From: Cucumis sativus
Lineage: Eukaryota > Streptophyta > Magnoliopsida > Cucurbitales > Cucurbitaceae
Direction: 5' to 3'
DNA length: 64,000 bases
Assembly (NCBI RefSeq): GCF_000004075.3
Contig: NC_026655.2
Span: 25,219,489 to 25,283,488 of the forward strand
Shown here piece after piece: positions 1 to 12,060 of this stretch. Positions within the stretch are counted from its first letter, which is position 1; each line of letters begins with the position of its first letter. The notes beneath the pieces were generated by a model. The model was given only the letters and a program-made list of their open reading frames with translations. It was not told the origin of the DNA and did not search any database. Made by a program: the position numbers and the translations under genes.

Positions 1-1089
1 GCTCCTCTATGTCTCTTCTCATTTTCTTTTGAAATTTGGCTCACGTATCGTCTATGAGTCTTGTGTTTTTTAACTAGGTTAATCTAAAGTTAATTTATTC
101 TTGGTAGACAATATTTTTGATAAGGAAAATGAAAACTATTGTTTATGATTTTTGTGTTAGTTTACGTTGGAGCTTGAATACATGAAACACATAGAATAAA
201 ACAAATAATTAAATACTGCTAAATCTTAAATAACATATAATAATTTGAAAACAAATATAATACATCCAAACAATCACATTTCTGCTTCAAGTTGATGGGG
301 CATAGGCAATGTCACTTCACATCTTTCTCCATTTTCCATTATTGGGGAAAATATCTCTATTAACTCCCAACAAATACTATTATTCTTTTATCCCATAAAC
401 CCTATGTAATATAATTAATTTTAACACACAAAAAAAGGAATTTAATTAATTTTCCCCCCCCCCTTCATTTAATTAGAATATTATAAATTATAACAATGTC
501 TTCTCTGCATTCCCAAAATATATTCAGTACACTCGTCTATCTCAAAAATTAATTCACAATCATGTATATAAATTAAGCCAATAATAATGAAGGGAATAAA
601 ACAAAAATGCAAAAAGAAAAGAGAAATATTGGAAAACAAAATACAGCTGTGAGAGGCTAAAAAAGAAAGATTCTTGGTGATGTGTAAGTGAAGAAAAGAC
701 AACTTAGAGATTAGGACACATTCAAAATTACTAAAATTCATTAATTATAACTTATAATAATACAAAAATCATACCTTAAATCTATTTTCACTTACTACAT
801 TAAAATTAAAATTAATACTATATGAAACCCTTTTATACAAATATTGTAATTATACCATAATCTATATATAATTCAACAGACATTTATTATTAATTACATT
901 TAACAAATATTCTTTTTTTTGGTAGGTTGAATCTTTGACTCTGATATCAATTTTTATTTATTTAAAATGAAAATGAAAATGGAGAATATATGATTGCAAA
1001 TATTTGTTTAATTTTTTTTTCTCTTGTACAACTTTTATGTCACTTATATTCTTATCCTTTAACGTTTAAATAGTTTTAGAAAGTATTTT

Positions 1090-1400
1090 TTTTGTTATTA
1101 TATTAGTATTTTTTCCGTTATAATATTATCGAGAAAGTAACTAATTGAAGTTTCATACTAGTTAGATAATGTGTGATGATGATGATCATCGAATATAAAT
1201 TATCTTCAATTGTATGAGACCATTTATATATAGAGAGAGAAGGGATAATTGACTTAACAAATGGTATCAGAGTCTAATTATCGTTAACTTAGATCAGATG
1301 TGATATCCTTGGTAAATGAGTATTTTGAAGGGAGGCTAAATGATTGTATATACTCGAGAGGGTAGACAAGTAGATGGTTGTAAATATATAAATGAAAACA
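1090..1400 (+). mobile_element. LTR-type retroelement relic with iMet primer-binding site
   Basis: At 1262-1273 the sequence TGGTATCAGAGT matches, except for its end, the primer-binding site complementary to plant initiator methionyl-tRNA. It directly follows AACAAA, as expected just after the 3' CA end of an LTR. No second LTR or coding domain is visible, so this would be a decayed or terminal-repeat-only (TRIM-like) copy. The motif is seen; the element type and borders are inferred. Confidence 0.4.
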
Positions 1401-2079
1401 ATTACGATTAGTATGGTATAAACTGCTTATACTATTGTCGTTGTCGTAGTAGTAGTTTCACTACTATTCAAAAAGTTTCAAAATTTGCAACTTTTAGTCA
1501 AATAAAATATATTTAAAAGATTTGTGGAGTATTGAGGGAACTTATAATAATAATAATAATTATTATTAATGTTGATGTTGAAATTGAAAGATTAGAAAAA
1601 GAATTAAAGTAATATATATCTCTCTCCCTTGACTTTTCATTGTCACTATTTTATGTATCTTCTTGGTAGCAAACCCTTTTTCTCACAAACACTATTGGTT
1701 AGGTTGCTTTGATGATGGAATTGGATCGACATGAGAGAGACCCCAACTCATATTATAACATAACCTTTCGACATTTTTTAATTTTCTTTCAATTTTAAAG
1801 CTAGTGAAGAATCTCAATCAAAAAGAGAGAATAAAATTCTCAACTTACACAAGAAATTGTTTAAGGTGTTTTCGACATTATAACCTGTCGGCATAATAGT
1901 ATATTAAAGAGTAGCCCTCGTGACTAACGAGTTTGAAAAAGGTTGATGAGAATATTAAAATTGAACACGCTAAGCTATCTAAATTCTTTATTAATAATAT
2001 ACACTGTTCTGTCGACATAATTAAATTAATGCGAAAAAAGAGAAAAAGAGAAAAAAAAGTTAAAGAAAAAATGAATATT

Positions 2080-2530
2080 ATTATGAACGGAGGGAAGAGG
2101 CCTCCGTTATAGAAACATATATGAGGCGGAAAAGAAGAGAAGTGGCTAAGGAAGGATTGGGGCCATATGAAACGGTGACGTTTTTAAGCAAACGAGTGGG
2201 TGTCCTTCCCCGTTTTATCTTCGTGTGAGTTCCCGTTTTTTGGTTTGTAGAGATTTTTCCAAAAGGACAATAAAGGAGAAATGGTCCAGTCAGCATTTTT
2301 CAGAGCCAGCCACACACAGCCACATCATCGATTGCGACACGTCGGATTAATATATATCTACAAGGACATGTCCCCTCTTCTTCCCTCTATTTTCACACTA
2401 CGCCGTCATCCTTTCCTTCATTTTACCGACATCATATCTCTCACTCTTATTTTAACTCTCTCTCTCTCTCACGCACACAAACACAAAATTGTATTTTTCT
2501 TTCTTATATATATATACACACACACATGCA
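2080..2530 (+). promoter_or_regulatory. Promoter-like island without a recognised gene
   Basis: The stretch is clearly richer in G+C than its surroundings. It has a CGACACGTCGG motif near 2334-2344 containing an ACGT core, a TATA-like TAATATATAT at about 2348, a GGACATGTCC palindrome near 2364-2373, and a pyrimidine-rich leader with a CT run near 2457-2472. This resembles a promoter plus 5' leader, but no credible coding sequence follows. It could drive a non-coding transcript, be a remnant, or be chance. Confidence 0.25.
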
Positions 2531-4375
2531 TAAAAAGATTTGAAATCCATCTCTATTTTAGTTGAATTTGGTTTATAAGTTTTAATTTTAGTATTTTGGG
2601 TTAATGTTCATCGATTAATATTTAAAACGATAATGATTAGGTAAGATTTTAAATTTAGTTTAAAACTTAAGTAATTAGATTTGAAAGACAAAAGGTGAGT
2701 GTTAAGTGAAAAATCAAACATACATGCTATATATTGAAAGGTAAGGTTTGTGTTGAAACATAAAATTCAAATTTCAATATGAGAATTATAACATTTTTCG
2801 AAACCTACTGACATAGAACCAAACTCTAAAGCACTAAAAGATTGACATTTTGAAAACTATACCAAAAATTAGGGACGATGAATAAAGTAATGTTTACACT
2901 ATTTTTAGTTTACTTTAGAGAAAATATAGATTTACCACCTAAAATTTAAAGGATATGAGTTGTTTAATTGTGGAATTTAAAGTGTAAAATGAAGAGAGAA
3001 TTTAATTTTTCATTAGTCAAAATGGAAGCTAAAGTTTTATCAATGAATTGAATCTATTTAATTTTAAACTTTTATAAGTGTGTAAACTTACCACTCAAAC
3101 AACATAATCTAAGTTTTAAGAAGTAGATGGTTTGTAAAAATATTAATAAAAAAATGACATTTTCCTTTTTTGTTAATATAATATAGTTTATTTAATGAAG
3201 TTTGTAATCAAAATTGTATGTTTTTTCTTAAAGGGAATATACGTAAGTAATCACGGGTAAGTGGTTTGATTCTCTGTATTTAATGAATAATGAGCTAAGT
3301 CCTAAGTCCTAATGAGTTGAATTGTATTTAAAGCAAAGTAATATTTTGTTTATTTAATTTAATTATTAGTTTTAATTAATAAATGATATATGATATTATT
3401 ATTAAAAAGTCAAAAGGTTGATGAATAAAAATTGGCATGCATTTTCCCAAACCCTAATCTTTGCATTGGATTATATATTCTAATTCTTCTTTCTTTATAT
3501 AAGGTTGGAGATTCATACAAAAGTAAACTCGTTTTTAATTATGCTTCATGCCTACCCATATCATATTTCTTTTCAACTTTTTTTAAATTAGATGAGTTAA
3601 TTCCCTTGCTTGGTTTCTTAAATTGAAAATCAATTCAAATCTTTGTTTTGGTTTATAGAAATACAAATTTTCAAAAACTACCAAAAACTAATTAATTTTG
3701 TATTTATTATTTAAGTATAATTAAAATTTAAATAGTTCTTTACAACCTTTTTCACTATAGGTGTAAAAATAAATAGAATAACTAAAGTATTACATACGTA
3801 TCACTTCATAAGTAGTCATTTTTTATACTTGGAAGTTTCAAATTGCTATAGAAGAAGTATACTTTTTCTTTTTTTTACTTTTAATGTGAAGAGAGAATTT
3901 TGAGACCTTGAGAAAGGTTAAGATTGTTGACTCGGTTAAATGTTACTTCAAATTTGTTAGCTTCCTTTAAAAACACCTTTATTCTTTTAAAACTTACAAT
4001 ATTGTTTTGAAGTTTCTTAGATTTTTCGGAGTTACCTTTATTTTAAAGTCGTTTTTTATTCTACTTATCTGTCACACTATTTCATGTCTCAATATCCATT
4101 TAAAATTCTAAAAAAAAAAAAGTATACTTTAAAATGTTAGAATGTCTTGAATCAGTTATTTGATACTTCAAATTACCAAATGTGAATCTTAGTGATTCAA
4201 AATTTATTATTTTGTACTTGTGCTACTTACGTTATTTACAATTTTGACTCTAGAACTTAGAGAAGTAGACCATACAAGCTTTGTAACTTTACTAGTAAGC
4301 TTTTGGTTTTGTAGGGAGTGTTTATTTATCAAATTGAGAAGAGCAATGACTTTTTTTAATGATAAAGTTGAAGGA

Positions 4376-4378
<3 letters not shown>

Positions 4379-4407
<29 letters not shown>
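4379..4407. repeat. (AT)n microsatellite
   Basis: About 14 AT units lie roughly 80 bp upstream of the MATE gene TATA box. Such tracts are length-polymorphic and may shift promoter spacing, but nothing shows a function here. Confidence 0.9.
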
Positions 4408-4411
<4 letters not shown>

Positions 4412-4485
4412 GTTAAATGGGGGAAGATATGAGATAAGTAGATGAGAGGCAAAGGGCATTATAAAATTTGGGGGCATTGTTTGGC

Positions 4486-4493
4486 TATAAATA
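4486..4493 (+). promoter_or_regulatory. TATA box of the MATE transporter gene
   Basis: TATAAATA lies 266 bp upstream of the chosen ATG at 4759, placing transcription start near 4520. The implied leader of about 240 nt contains no ATG and includes a CAA-rich stretch near 4708-4730, which supports 4759 as the first start codon. Confidence 0.6.
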
Positions 4494-4758
4494 AGGATGA
4501 TGTCCATTGCACTTACGCCCACACACACAGATTGGTAGACATAGACAATTCCACATTAAACATACCATTTCCTTCTCCGACATCTTCCCTTTTTTCTTTT
4601 ATTTTTATTTTTTGTGTTGATTCCACAGAATTTGACAAATTGAGCTTTTTGGCTTCTGTCTGTACTCTCAATTGTACCTCCATAACAAACACAATCATCA
4701 TCCTCAACAACAACAACAACATCAAAACAACATTTCTTCTTCCCCTCCCTTCATCATC

Positions 4759-6375
4759 ATGTATCAACCCGATTCTCATTCTGGCTTCCTTCATCTCTCT
4801 TCTTCTTCCTCCTCCTCCTCCTCCTCCTCCTCCTCCACTCCTCCTCATATTAACCTCTTTCTAGAACTCTTGTCATTTTTTGAAGACCCAGTCCGTCATA
4901 AAAACTCCCCACTTCTCCTTCGTTCATCCGTCATTGAAATCTTCAACGAAGCTAAATCTCTGTTTTCACTTGCTTTCCCCATTGTTCTTACGGCTCTCAT
5001 TCTCTACTCTCGTTCCATTCTTTCCATGCTTTTCTTAGGTCATTTGGGTGATTTGGAACTAGCGGCTGGCTCTTTAGCCATCGCTTTTGCTAACATCACG
5101 GGTTACTCTGTTTTATCAGGTCTTGCTTTGGGGATGGAGCCACTCTGTTCTCAAGCCTTTGGTGCCCACCGTCCTAAACTCCTCTGTTTAACTCTTCACC
5201 GTTCTGTCATTTTCCTTCTTGTTTCTTCATTACCCATTTCAATTCTTTGGCTTAACATCTCCAAAATCCTTCTCTTCCTTCACCAAGATCCCACCATCAC
5301 TAAATTAGCTCATACTTACTTAATCTTCTCCCTCCCTGATTTGCTCTGTAACTCCTTCATTCACCCCATAAGGATTTACCTTCGAGCTCAAGGAATTACT
5401 CATCCTCTAACCTTGGCTTCTCTCGCCGGTACTATTTTCCATTTACCAATTAATCTCCTCCTCGTTTCCCACTTCCGATTTGGCATCGCCGGCGTTGCTG
5501 CTGCCTCCGCCGCCACGAATTTTGTTGTTCTGCTTTTCTTGATCCTTTACATCGTGGCCTCTGGCATCTTCGTCCCCACATGGAGCCCACCCACACGCGA
5601 GTGCCTGACTGGATGGACCCCACTTCTGAAACTCGCCGCTCCGAGCTGCGTTTCGGTTTGTTTGGAGTGGTGGTGGTATGAGATCATGATCATTCTCTGT
5701 GGACTTTTAGCGAACCCCAAAGCCACCGTTGCTTCAATGGGTGTGTTGATTCAAACCACCTCCTTGATTTACATCTTCCCTTCTTCTCTCGGCTTCGCCG
5801 TTTCCACTCGAGTCGGTAACGAACTCGGAGCCAATCGTCCCGGAAAAGCAAAACTATCCGCCGTGGTGGCCGTTTTTCTCGCCGGAATCATGGGGGTATC
5901 CGCCACTACTTTCGCCGTCTCAATGCGAAACATCTGGGCACGGATTTTCACGAACGATCTCGAAATCTTACGTCTTACATCCACAGCGTTACCAATTTTG
6001 GGTCTCTGCGAGATCGGAAACTGTCCCCAGACGGTTGGTTGCGGCGTTTTGAGAGGCAGTGCTCGTCCGTCAACGGCGGCGCGTATAAATTTAAGTGCGT
6101 TTTATTTAGTGGGGATGCCGGTGGCGGTTGGGCTTGGGCTTCTTTTAGGAGTCGGGTTTTCGGGTTTATGGTTGGGCCTATTGTCGGCTCAAGTGAGTTG
6201 TGCCGGCCTTATGTTGTATGTAATTGGAAGTACCGATTGGGATTTACAAGCAGAGAGGTCGAAGGAGTTGACATCCGACGTCGTTTTCGGTAACGTAGAC
6301 GACGACGACGTCGGGGAAACCATTCCTCTCAATTCTGTAGTCGTTGTCGTCGTCACGGAAAACACTAAACCCTAA
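4759..6375 (+). CDS. MATE/DTX multidrug and toxin extrusion transporter
   Basis: This intronless gene encodes a 538-residue integral membrane protein of the MATE (DTX) family, cation-coupled antiporters that export organic compounds or load them into endomembranes. About twelve hydrophobic segments follow a hydrophilic N-terminus, in two repeated halves. Family-typical stretches include GHLGDLELAAGSLA and GMEPLCSQAFGA in the first half, and STRVGNELGANRPGKAK and GCGVLRGSARP in the second. No introns, a long N-terminal tail and an acidic C-tail fit the plant clade containing DTX48-DTX56 (ADP1/ABS3/BCD1-like), members of which affect shoot growth, iron or senescence. That clade is assigned from memory. 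The start at 4759 is chosen because it is the first ATG after the TATA box; the frame stays open upstream but without ATG. A TCC microsatellite encodes poly-Ser at about residues 15-27. The substrate cannot be read from the sequence. Confidence 0.93.
   Translation: MYQPDSHSGFLHLSSSSSSSSSSSSSTPPHINLFLELLSFFEDPVRHKNSPLLLRSSVIEIFNEAKSLFSLAFPIVLTALILYSRSILSMLFLGHLGDLELAAGSLAIAFANITGYSVLSGLALGMEPLCSQAFGAHRPKLLCLTLHRSVIFLLVSSLPISILWLNISKILLFLHQDPTITKLAHTYLIFSLPDLLCNSFIHPIRIYLRAQGITHPLTLASLAGTIFHLPINLLLVSHFRFGIAGVAAASAATNFVVLLFLILYIVASGIFVPTWSPPTRECLTGWTPLLKLAAPSCVSVCLEWWWYEIMIILCGLLANPKATVASMGVLIQTTSLIYIFPSSLGFAVSTRVGNELGANRPGKAKLSAVVAVFLAGIMGVSATTFAVSMRNIWARIFTNDLEILRLTSTALPILGLCEIGNCPQTVGCGVLRGSARPSTAARINLSAFYLVGMPVAVGLGLLLGVGFSGLWLGLLSAQVSCAGLMLYVIGSTDWDLQAERSKELTSDVVFGNVDDDDVGETIPLNSVVVVVVTENTKP
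4801..4836 (+). repeat. (TCC)n coding microsatellite, poly-Ser
   Basis: A TCT/TCC trinucleotide run within the MATE coding sequence encodes about 13 consecutive serines in the cytosolic N-terminal tail. Changes of whole units would keep the frame. Confidence 0.9.
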
Positions 6376-9300
6376 ATTCAAATTTTTGAAGGAAAAAAAA
6401 AAGGATTATTTCTTACTCTTTCTTCTTCTCGAGTTTGGTTTTGTGATATTAATCAATCCTACTCTTGTATTTTCGTACCCCACTCAAAAAAATTGTATGT
6501 ATACAAAAAAAAAAAAAGGAAGGAATGGCATGATTTTTTTCTGTGTTGTGTATATGTATTTGTTAGGAAGTTAAAATGTGGAGAAATGAACATAGTATAT
6601 AAAATATTAGAAGTGATTCTTAGGATTTATGGAATACTAAAAGATGTTTGGGATATTGAGACAGAAATGTTCTTAGAGGGAAAGAAAAGAGAATAGGAGA
6701 AAGAATTGGGATTAAAGTGCATAAAGAAAGAAGACGACATTTCTGAATGAGTAAACACTGCCCTCTAAGCTGCAACCCATCACATCACAATCACTTTATT
6801 TATTTATTTATATATATATATATACATAATTGTGTTTGAAAGAGAAAGGAAATTAAATATTTAGAAAATGGATGGTTGTCTTCTTCTTCTCATATGTGTG
6901 TGTGAGTGTGTGCCCTATTTTTTGTTTCTTTTTTATGGTATCCGTAGATAAGAGTTGATTGGATGGATAATTAGAATGGACAACTTAACCTTCAATAACA
7001 ACTTAACCTTCACAGTTCACATAGATAATGGACAAATCCAAATTATAAAAAAAACCCATACAACACAACCTTAACTAACTGAACAAACATACACTATAAA
7101 AAAAAAAAACTAGTAATATCCATGCAAATAGTATATATATCGATCAAGAGGTCCACGTTATTGTATTACACTTAAAGTAAACGTATGATTATGAATGTAA
7201 TGTAACGAGGGATTGACATGATGATGAGTGAACGTACATTATCATAACTCTAGCATTGTTTTCTTGCATTGTTTTCTTGTGGACAAAATATTGGTGATAA
7301 TTGTTGGGGTATCTATGCCTGTTTTTCAAGAAACAAAGGCTCAATTATCATACAAACACACAGTATAATATATATATATATATATTTGTAGCAGAGAATG
7401 CACGACGAGAGAGCAACACTTAGCAAAAAATAATACTCATATCAGCTTTTTTCATTTCTCTTTGTCATCTTCTGCTCTCATTTTTCCTTTGTCTTCTGAT
7501 CTTTTCTTTTCTTTTTTCACTTACTTATCAATCTCTCAAATGGGTCCATTTCAAAGTTTTGAACAAAAACACACAAATCATTCTATCTTACAATGAATAT
7601 AGACTTATGTATAAAAGAGTTGAAATAGAGCTGAGTGTGTGATTAATGAGAGGAAGTGGTTTGTTAGAAGTTGGAAGCTTAAAAAATGAGAATTTTAGAG
7701 TACTAATTAATGAGAAGACTAATTCCAATTTCAACCTATCAAATCCAAACCCAAATTCTAAACAATAATTGTCTTGAATTTTGACCTTTCTTCATTATTT
7801 CAAATCGATCATTTCAATTTTTCATATCTTTTTTTTACTTGTATTGAAAAATTAGAAATTAATATTTGTTACCAATAATGGTAAAAAAACGACAAATGAA
7901 ATAAAACCCAAAACCTTGATTTTAATAAAGTTTGTCGTCAACGATAATGATATTGAAAAGAAAAGAAAAAAAAAAGTCACAATTCATAAATATTAAATCA
8001 TTCAAATCAATCAACTCAATCTCTTTACTGTCTTCTTCCACCCCAAATCAAAACAAATTCTTTACTATCTTACATTTAACTTCACAACTTCCAATTATAG
8101 AGATTTAGTTTCTAATCCCACAGATTTAAAATTTAAATATGACCTAACAACCTCTCGTTGTCAACATCGAGTTTAACTTTAAAATTTCTATAATTAAGTC
8201 ATTGAATAAAAATATGCACATTTCTAACTCGTATGGATAGTAATTATCAATTGTTTAAAAGTATCTACTAACTATATCTTTATGTTTTTAAAATTCTTTT
8301 CATTCGAAAGTGATATCCGCTTTATGTAAATGTCTAAAGTTTCAATTTTCTATATGGTAAATCCACGAATTTTAACTTTCCATTAAGTTTGAGACTAAAT
8401 TTATACTTTAAAAAATCCAATAATCAAATAAACACAAACTTTAAAGTTTTAAAATGAAATGTATAGTTTAATAAGTTTTCATTTATTCTCTAAATTAGAA
8501 TTAATTGTCTTGAAGTTATATATAAGATAAAGTCGGATAAGTATATATACGTGAGCAATTTGATTTCGACACTTCGTGTGTGTATATATATATATGAATT
8601 TGATTGTATTTGACTTTTATTTAAATTGATTTGTTTCTTAAAAAATCAACCAATGAATTTACAAATAAATGGTGTTTGTGTTTATTGACTTTAACACACA
8701 TTGTCAACTATTATCTTATTTTCTTCCATACTTAATATCTAATCTATTGATTGAAAATGTCTAACTCCAAATACAAATTTGATACTTTAATTTGCATGAC
8801 ATTGTTTGTGCTAGATAATGAGTGACCAAATTAGCAAACCCAATTTTAATTAACATTTTTAAATCACTAATATATATATATCTAAATAAATATAACATAA
8901 AACTAAATTTTATTTTAAATAAAAACTTTTGACTTTTTTTTCATTTGTCAACCTCTATTAATTTTATGATTCAATAGAAAATTAAAGTTGTGCTACGGAA
9001 GACACTTACGCAAAATACGTAATATGTTTGATGAGCAAATTAAACAAATTTAATTTTTGTTATTCATTTTCTTTAAACTACTTTTTTTTTTTATTATTGT
9101 TATGATTCCTATTATTTTAAAATATTAGGGCATGAGGTTTGACCTTCTAGAACGTGTTATATGGTTCTATAGAAATGGAGAAAAGTTTGCACTAGACCTT
9201 TGATAAGAAATTAGCATTATCGTATCTCACTCCACGAAAAAATAATTGTGACATGGTTAACATTAATACAATATAGTAATTAACATCACAAAAACTACAA

Positions 9301-11159
9301 ATTTTGTCTTTCATGGATTAGTAACATAAAGATATATTCATTTCTTTTCTTTAAATACAAATGAAAAAGAAGAAATAAAGCGAAATGATATTGAATTTAA
9401 AAAGAAAAAGGCATGTTCTTGACCCATCATCACCATAAATTATCATCTAAGCACGATGTACGGAAATAGAATTATTTTATTAAAAAAGAATTTTAGTATC
9501 TTTCTAAATCTCAAATAAGATCTACATTAAATAATATATTATTGACTAATAATAATAATAATATTAATCCAAGAGGTGTGTTTAATTGTATTAATGTCAA
9601 CTCACAAGAAAAGAGATTAAGAAATAGAAAATAGAGTATTGTTGTGTGTCATGTTACAAGATACTATTAGTTAATAATGTCAACTTTAATTATTTTTAAG
9701 AGAACATATTAATTAATTAAGGATAGAATTAGGGGTCCAATTAAGAAAGGCCAACATGAACATGAGGAGTCATTTTTAAATAAACCCTAATATTATATTT
9801 CGGGATTTATGTGGCGAATTAACAGCTTTATTTTTTTTATTATTATTATTATTATTATTGCTTAAATTACTCCTAGTAATTGTTAAAATTCAATATATAC
9901 ATTAGTTTGCTTTTCTGGAACTCTCCTTTTGGTATTATTATTATTATTATTATTGTAATTGTTCTTTTGGTATTTGTGTGTTTAATAGTTATTTATTTTG
10001 GAACCTTATCTTCAAAAGATTTGACTTCAATATTAATTTACATTCCAAGGAGTTATAAATTGAAAAAATATGGAAAATATCGCTAAATTTAGGGCTACTT
10101 AGTTTTCCAATTCTATTAGTTATTGAATTTTAATTTTGGTTTTAATTTAATTCTTATTAATTTTAAATCTTGAAATCTTAAGAACTAAAGTAAAACAAAT
10201 GGCAAATTTAAAAGTTAAGGATTAGGGTTGAGTTGTTTTGTTTAGAAATAAAACAATAAGAATTTTTTATGGATAGTAAAAAAAAATAAAACTATTAATT
10301 AGATATAGTACATAAAGAATATTAATTAGATATAACAAGAATTTTGATAGAATTTACTATACTTTGTCATTAGTTTTTTATATATATTTGAAAATTCTCG
10401 AATAATATTATTAATATTAGTTGATTATGTATAACTTTTATTTTTTTAAAAAAAAATTATTAAACTATATGTACAACTCTTAAACACCATCATTTCATGG
10501 AAGCATAGTTTATTTGATAGATATTTAATACTTATTCTTAATATTAACAATTTGGTGAAACATGACAATAAGGGTAAAACAAGAATAACAATAGTCATTG
10601 AAGGTCAAAATAGGGTAGGTAACAAACCGAAGGAAGAGGTCGAGGAAGGGAGGAAATTGGGTCGATTAAAACCTAATTTGCTCACTTCAAGCCTAGAGGT
10701 TGAGGTAAGCAACTCGGTATGCTCACCTCAACTTTGAGAACAATCAAATGTGCCCATCTCGTCCTTAGAGGTCTAGATCGAGGCTAATTTAGATAAAGTG
10801 GTTCAACACGAATATTTGTTGTGAGGGTTTTAGCCCCACTTCGACATGAATTGATATCTCTAAGTTTCTTTGGGATTTGGAACGTTAGAGTTCCTCCATT
10901 TATAAAACAAATGACGATCTCCATAAAATAAAATTGTTCTTAGAATTTTAAAATTATTTTCACCTCTCTCTTGGTGTTGCTGATGATTTTTGTTATTACA
11001 AATTATAATTTTATGATTGAGGTCACATGAACGTCCATTTTCTTCTTTTTAACCATGAATTAAGGAAGAATAATTTTGAAAATATTTACATAGGAGAAAG
11101 ATTTAATATTGAAACTTTCAATAATGGCACCGAAGGAAATATGAAATCTTTATAGATCA

Positions 11160-11345
11160 ATTTTAGAGATGGACTGCCTGGTCCAGTACCAGCATCGTTT
11201 GGGCTTTCCTTGATATCAGATGCTGAAGTTCAAAAGCCCAACTTCATTTAATAATGGGCTGTGGACCGAAGCCCACGACTAAATCTTCATTGAGCGAGAG
11301 CTGGTTACAGTCAGCCGCTTGGCCCAATGCCCTACTGCCATGTTT
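11160..11345. other. GC-richer island with site II motifs and hairpins
   Basis: Within 190 bp there are five GGGCT/AGCCC/GGCCCA motifs (near 11200, 11235, 11255, 11270 and 11321) and short self-complementary pairs such as TGGAC/GTCCA at 11170-11185 and TTTGGGCTTT/AAAAGCCCAA at about 11198-11241. Site II elements (TGGGCY) are common in plant housekeeping promoters, and the pairing could instead reflect a structured RNA. No coding sequence or known RNA family was recognised. Confidence 0.3.
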
Positions 11346-11639
11346 CAATCCCATTTCTTAAATTATTCATAGAATTTTATACATTTTGCTATATTTGAAT
11401 TTTTTAAAAATAATGTTATATACTTTATTATTTTGAATTTAATTATTATATTTGCAATTATCCTTTTATTAAAAAATAATAGACATGGTTAGTTGCATAA
11501 ATGGTAAAAAAAAAGTCTAAAATAATAACATGTATAGCACAAGGATAAAATAATTGCATATATAGCACAAAAAGTAGTAAAACACTAAACTACCTACGTT
11601 CCAACTACAATTTTGAGTGTTTCTTGCCAAATTTCTCGA

Positions 11640-12060
11640 ATTTAAAACAATTACTAATAGCATTTATCAATGATAAGAGCTATCACTGAAAGCATATATC
11701 ACCATCACTTATAGTTTCAATTTGAGAAATGATTATTTCATGCATTTCTTCTCGATTTTTTCATGTTGAAAGCTATCACTAATAGCTACAATTAGTGAAT
11801 ATCACTGATATTTGTTATTAATTGTTATCACTGATGAATACTAACAATGACAACTTGTCATCATTAAAAGTATTTTTTTTTTCAGTTTTCTTAAATTGAA
11901 AATTATCATTGATAGCAATTGATAGTCGTTATGTGTTGCTACCACTAATAGATGCTATCAAAGATAAGTTTTAATTTGAGAAATATGTTATAAGTTGATA
12001 TAATTGATACCGGCTATCAGCAAATGCTTTTATCAATGACAATTACTAAAGGGTAATTGA
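11640..12060. repeat. Degenerate TATCA/TGATAG hairpin-repeat block
   Basis: The motif TATCA-CTGATAG and its reverse complement recur many times in variant form (for example GCTATCACTGAAAGC and GCTATCACTAATAGC), interspersed with AATTTGAGAAAT-like segments. The same vocabulary appears in the inverted-repeat element at 30915-31074. This looks like a decayed member of a dispersed non-coding repeat family; the boundaries are approximate. Confidence 0.5.

Larger units (their letters stand above)
1..4440. other. Intergenic region, AT-rich
   Basis: No coding region can be supported here; the open frames are short, low in complexity and match no family I know. The stretch holds a probable retroelement relic near 1090-1400, a GC-richer promoter-like island near 2080-2530 with no following gene, and otherwise A/T runs. 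It ends at the promoter of the MATE transporter gene. Confidence 0.7.

Noticed and set aside
4442..4864. 140-codon frame overlapping the MATE leader and start, and a Gly/Arg-rich frame on the opposite strand
   Set aside because: Both are out-of-frame readings through the TCC repeat and leader; the MATE frame carries the family domains.
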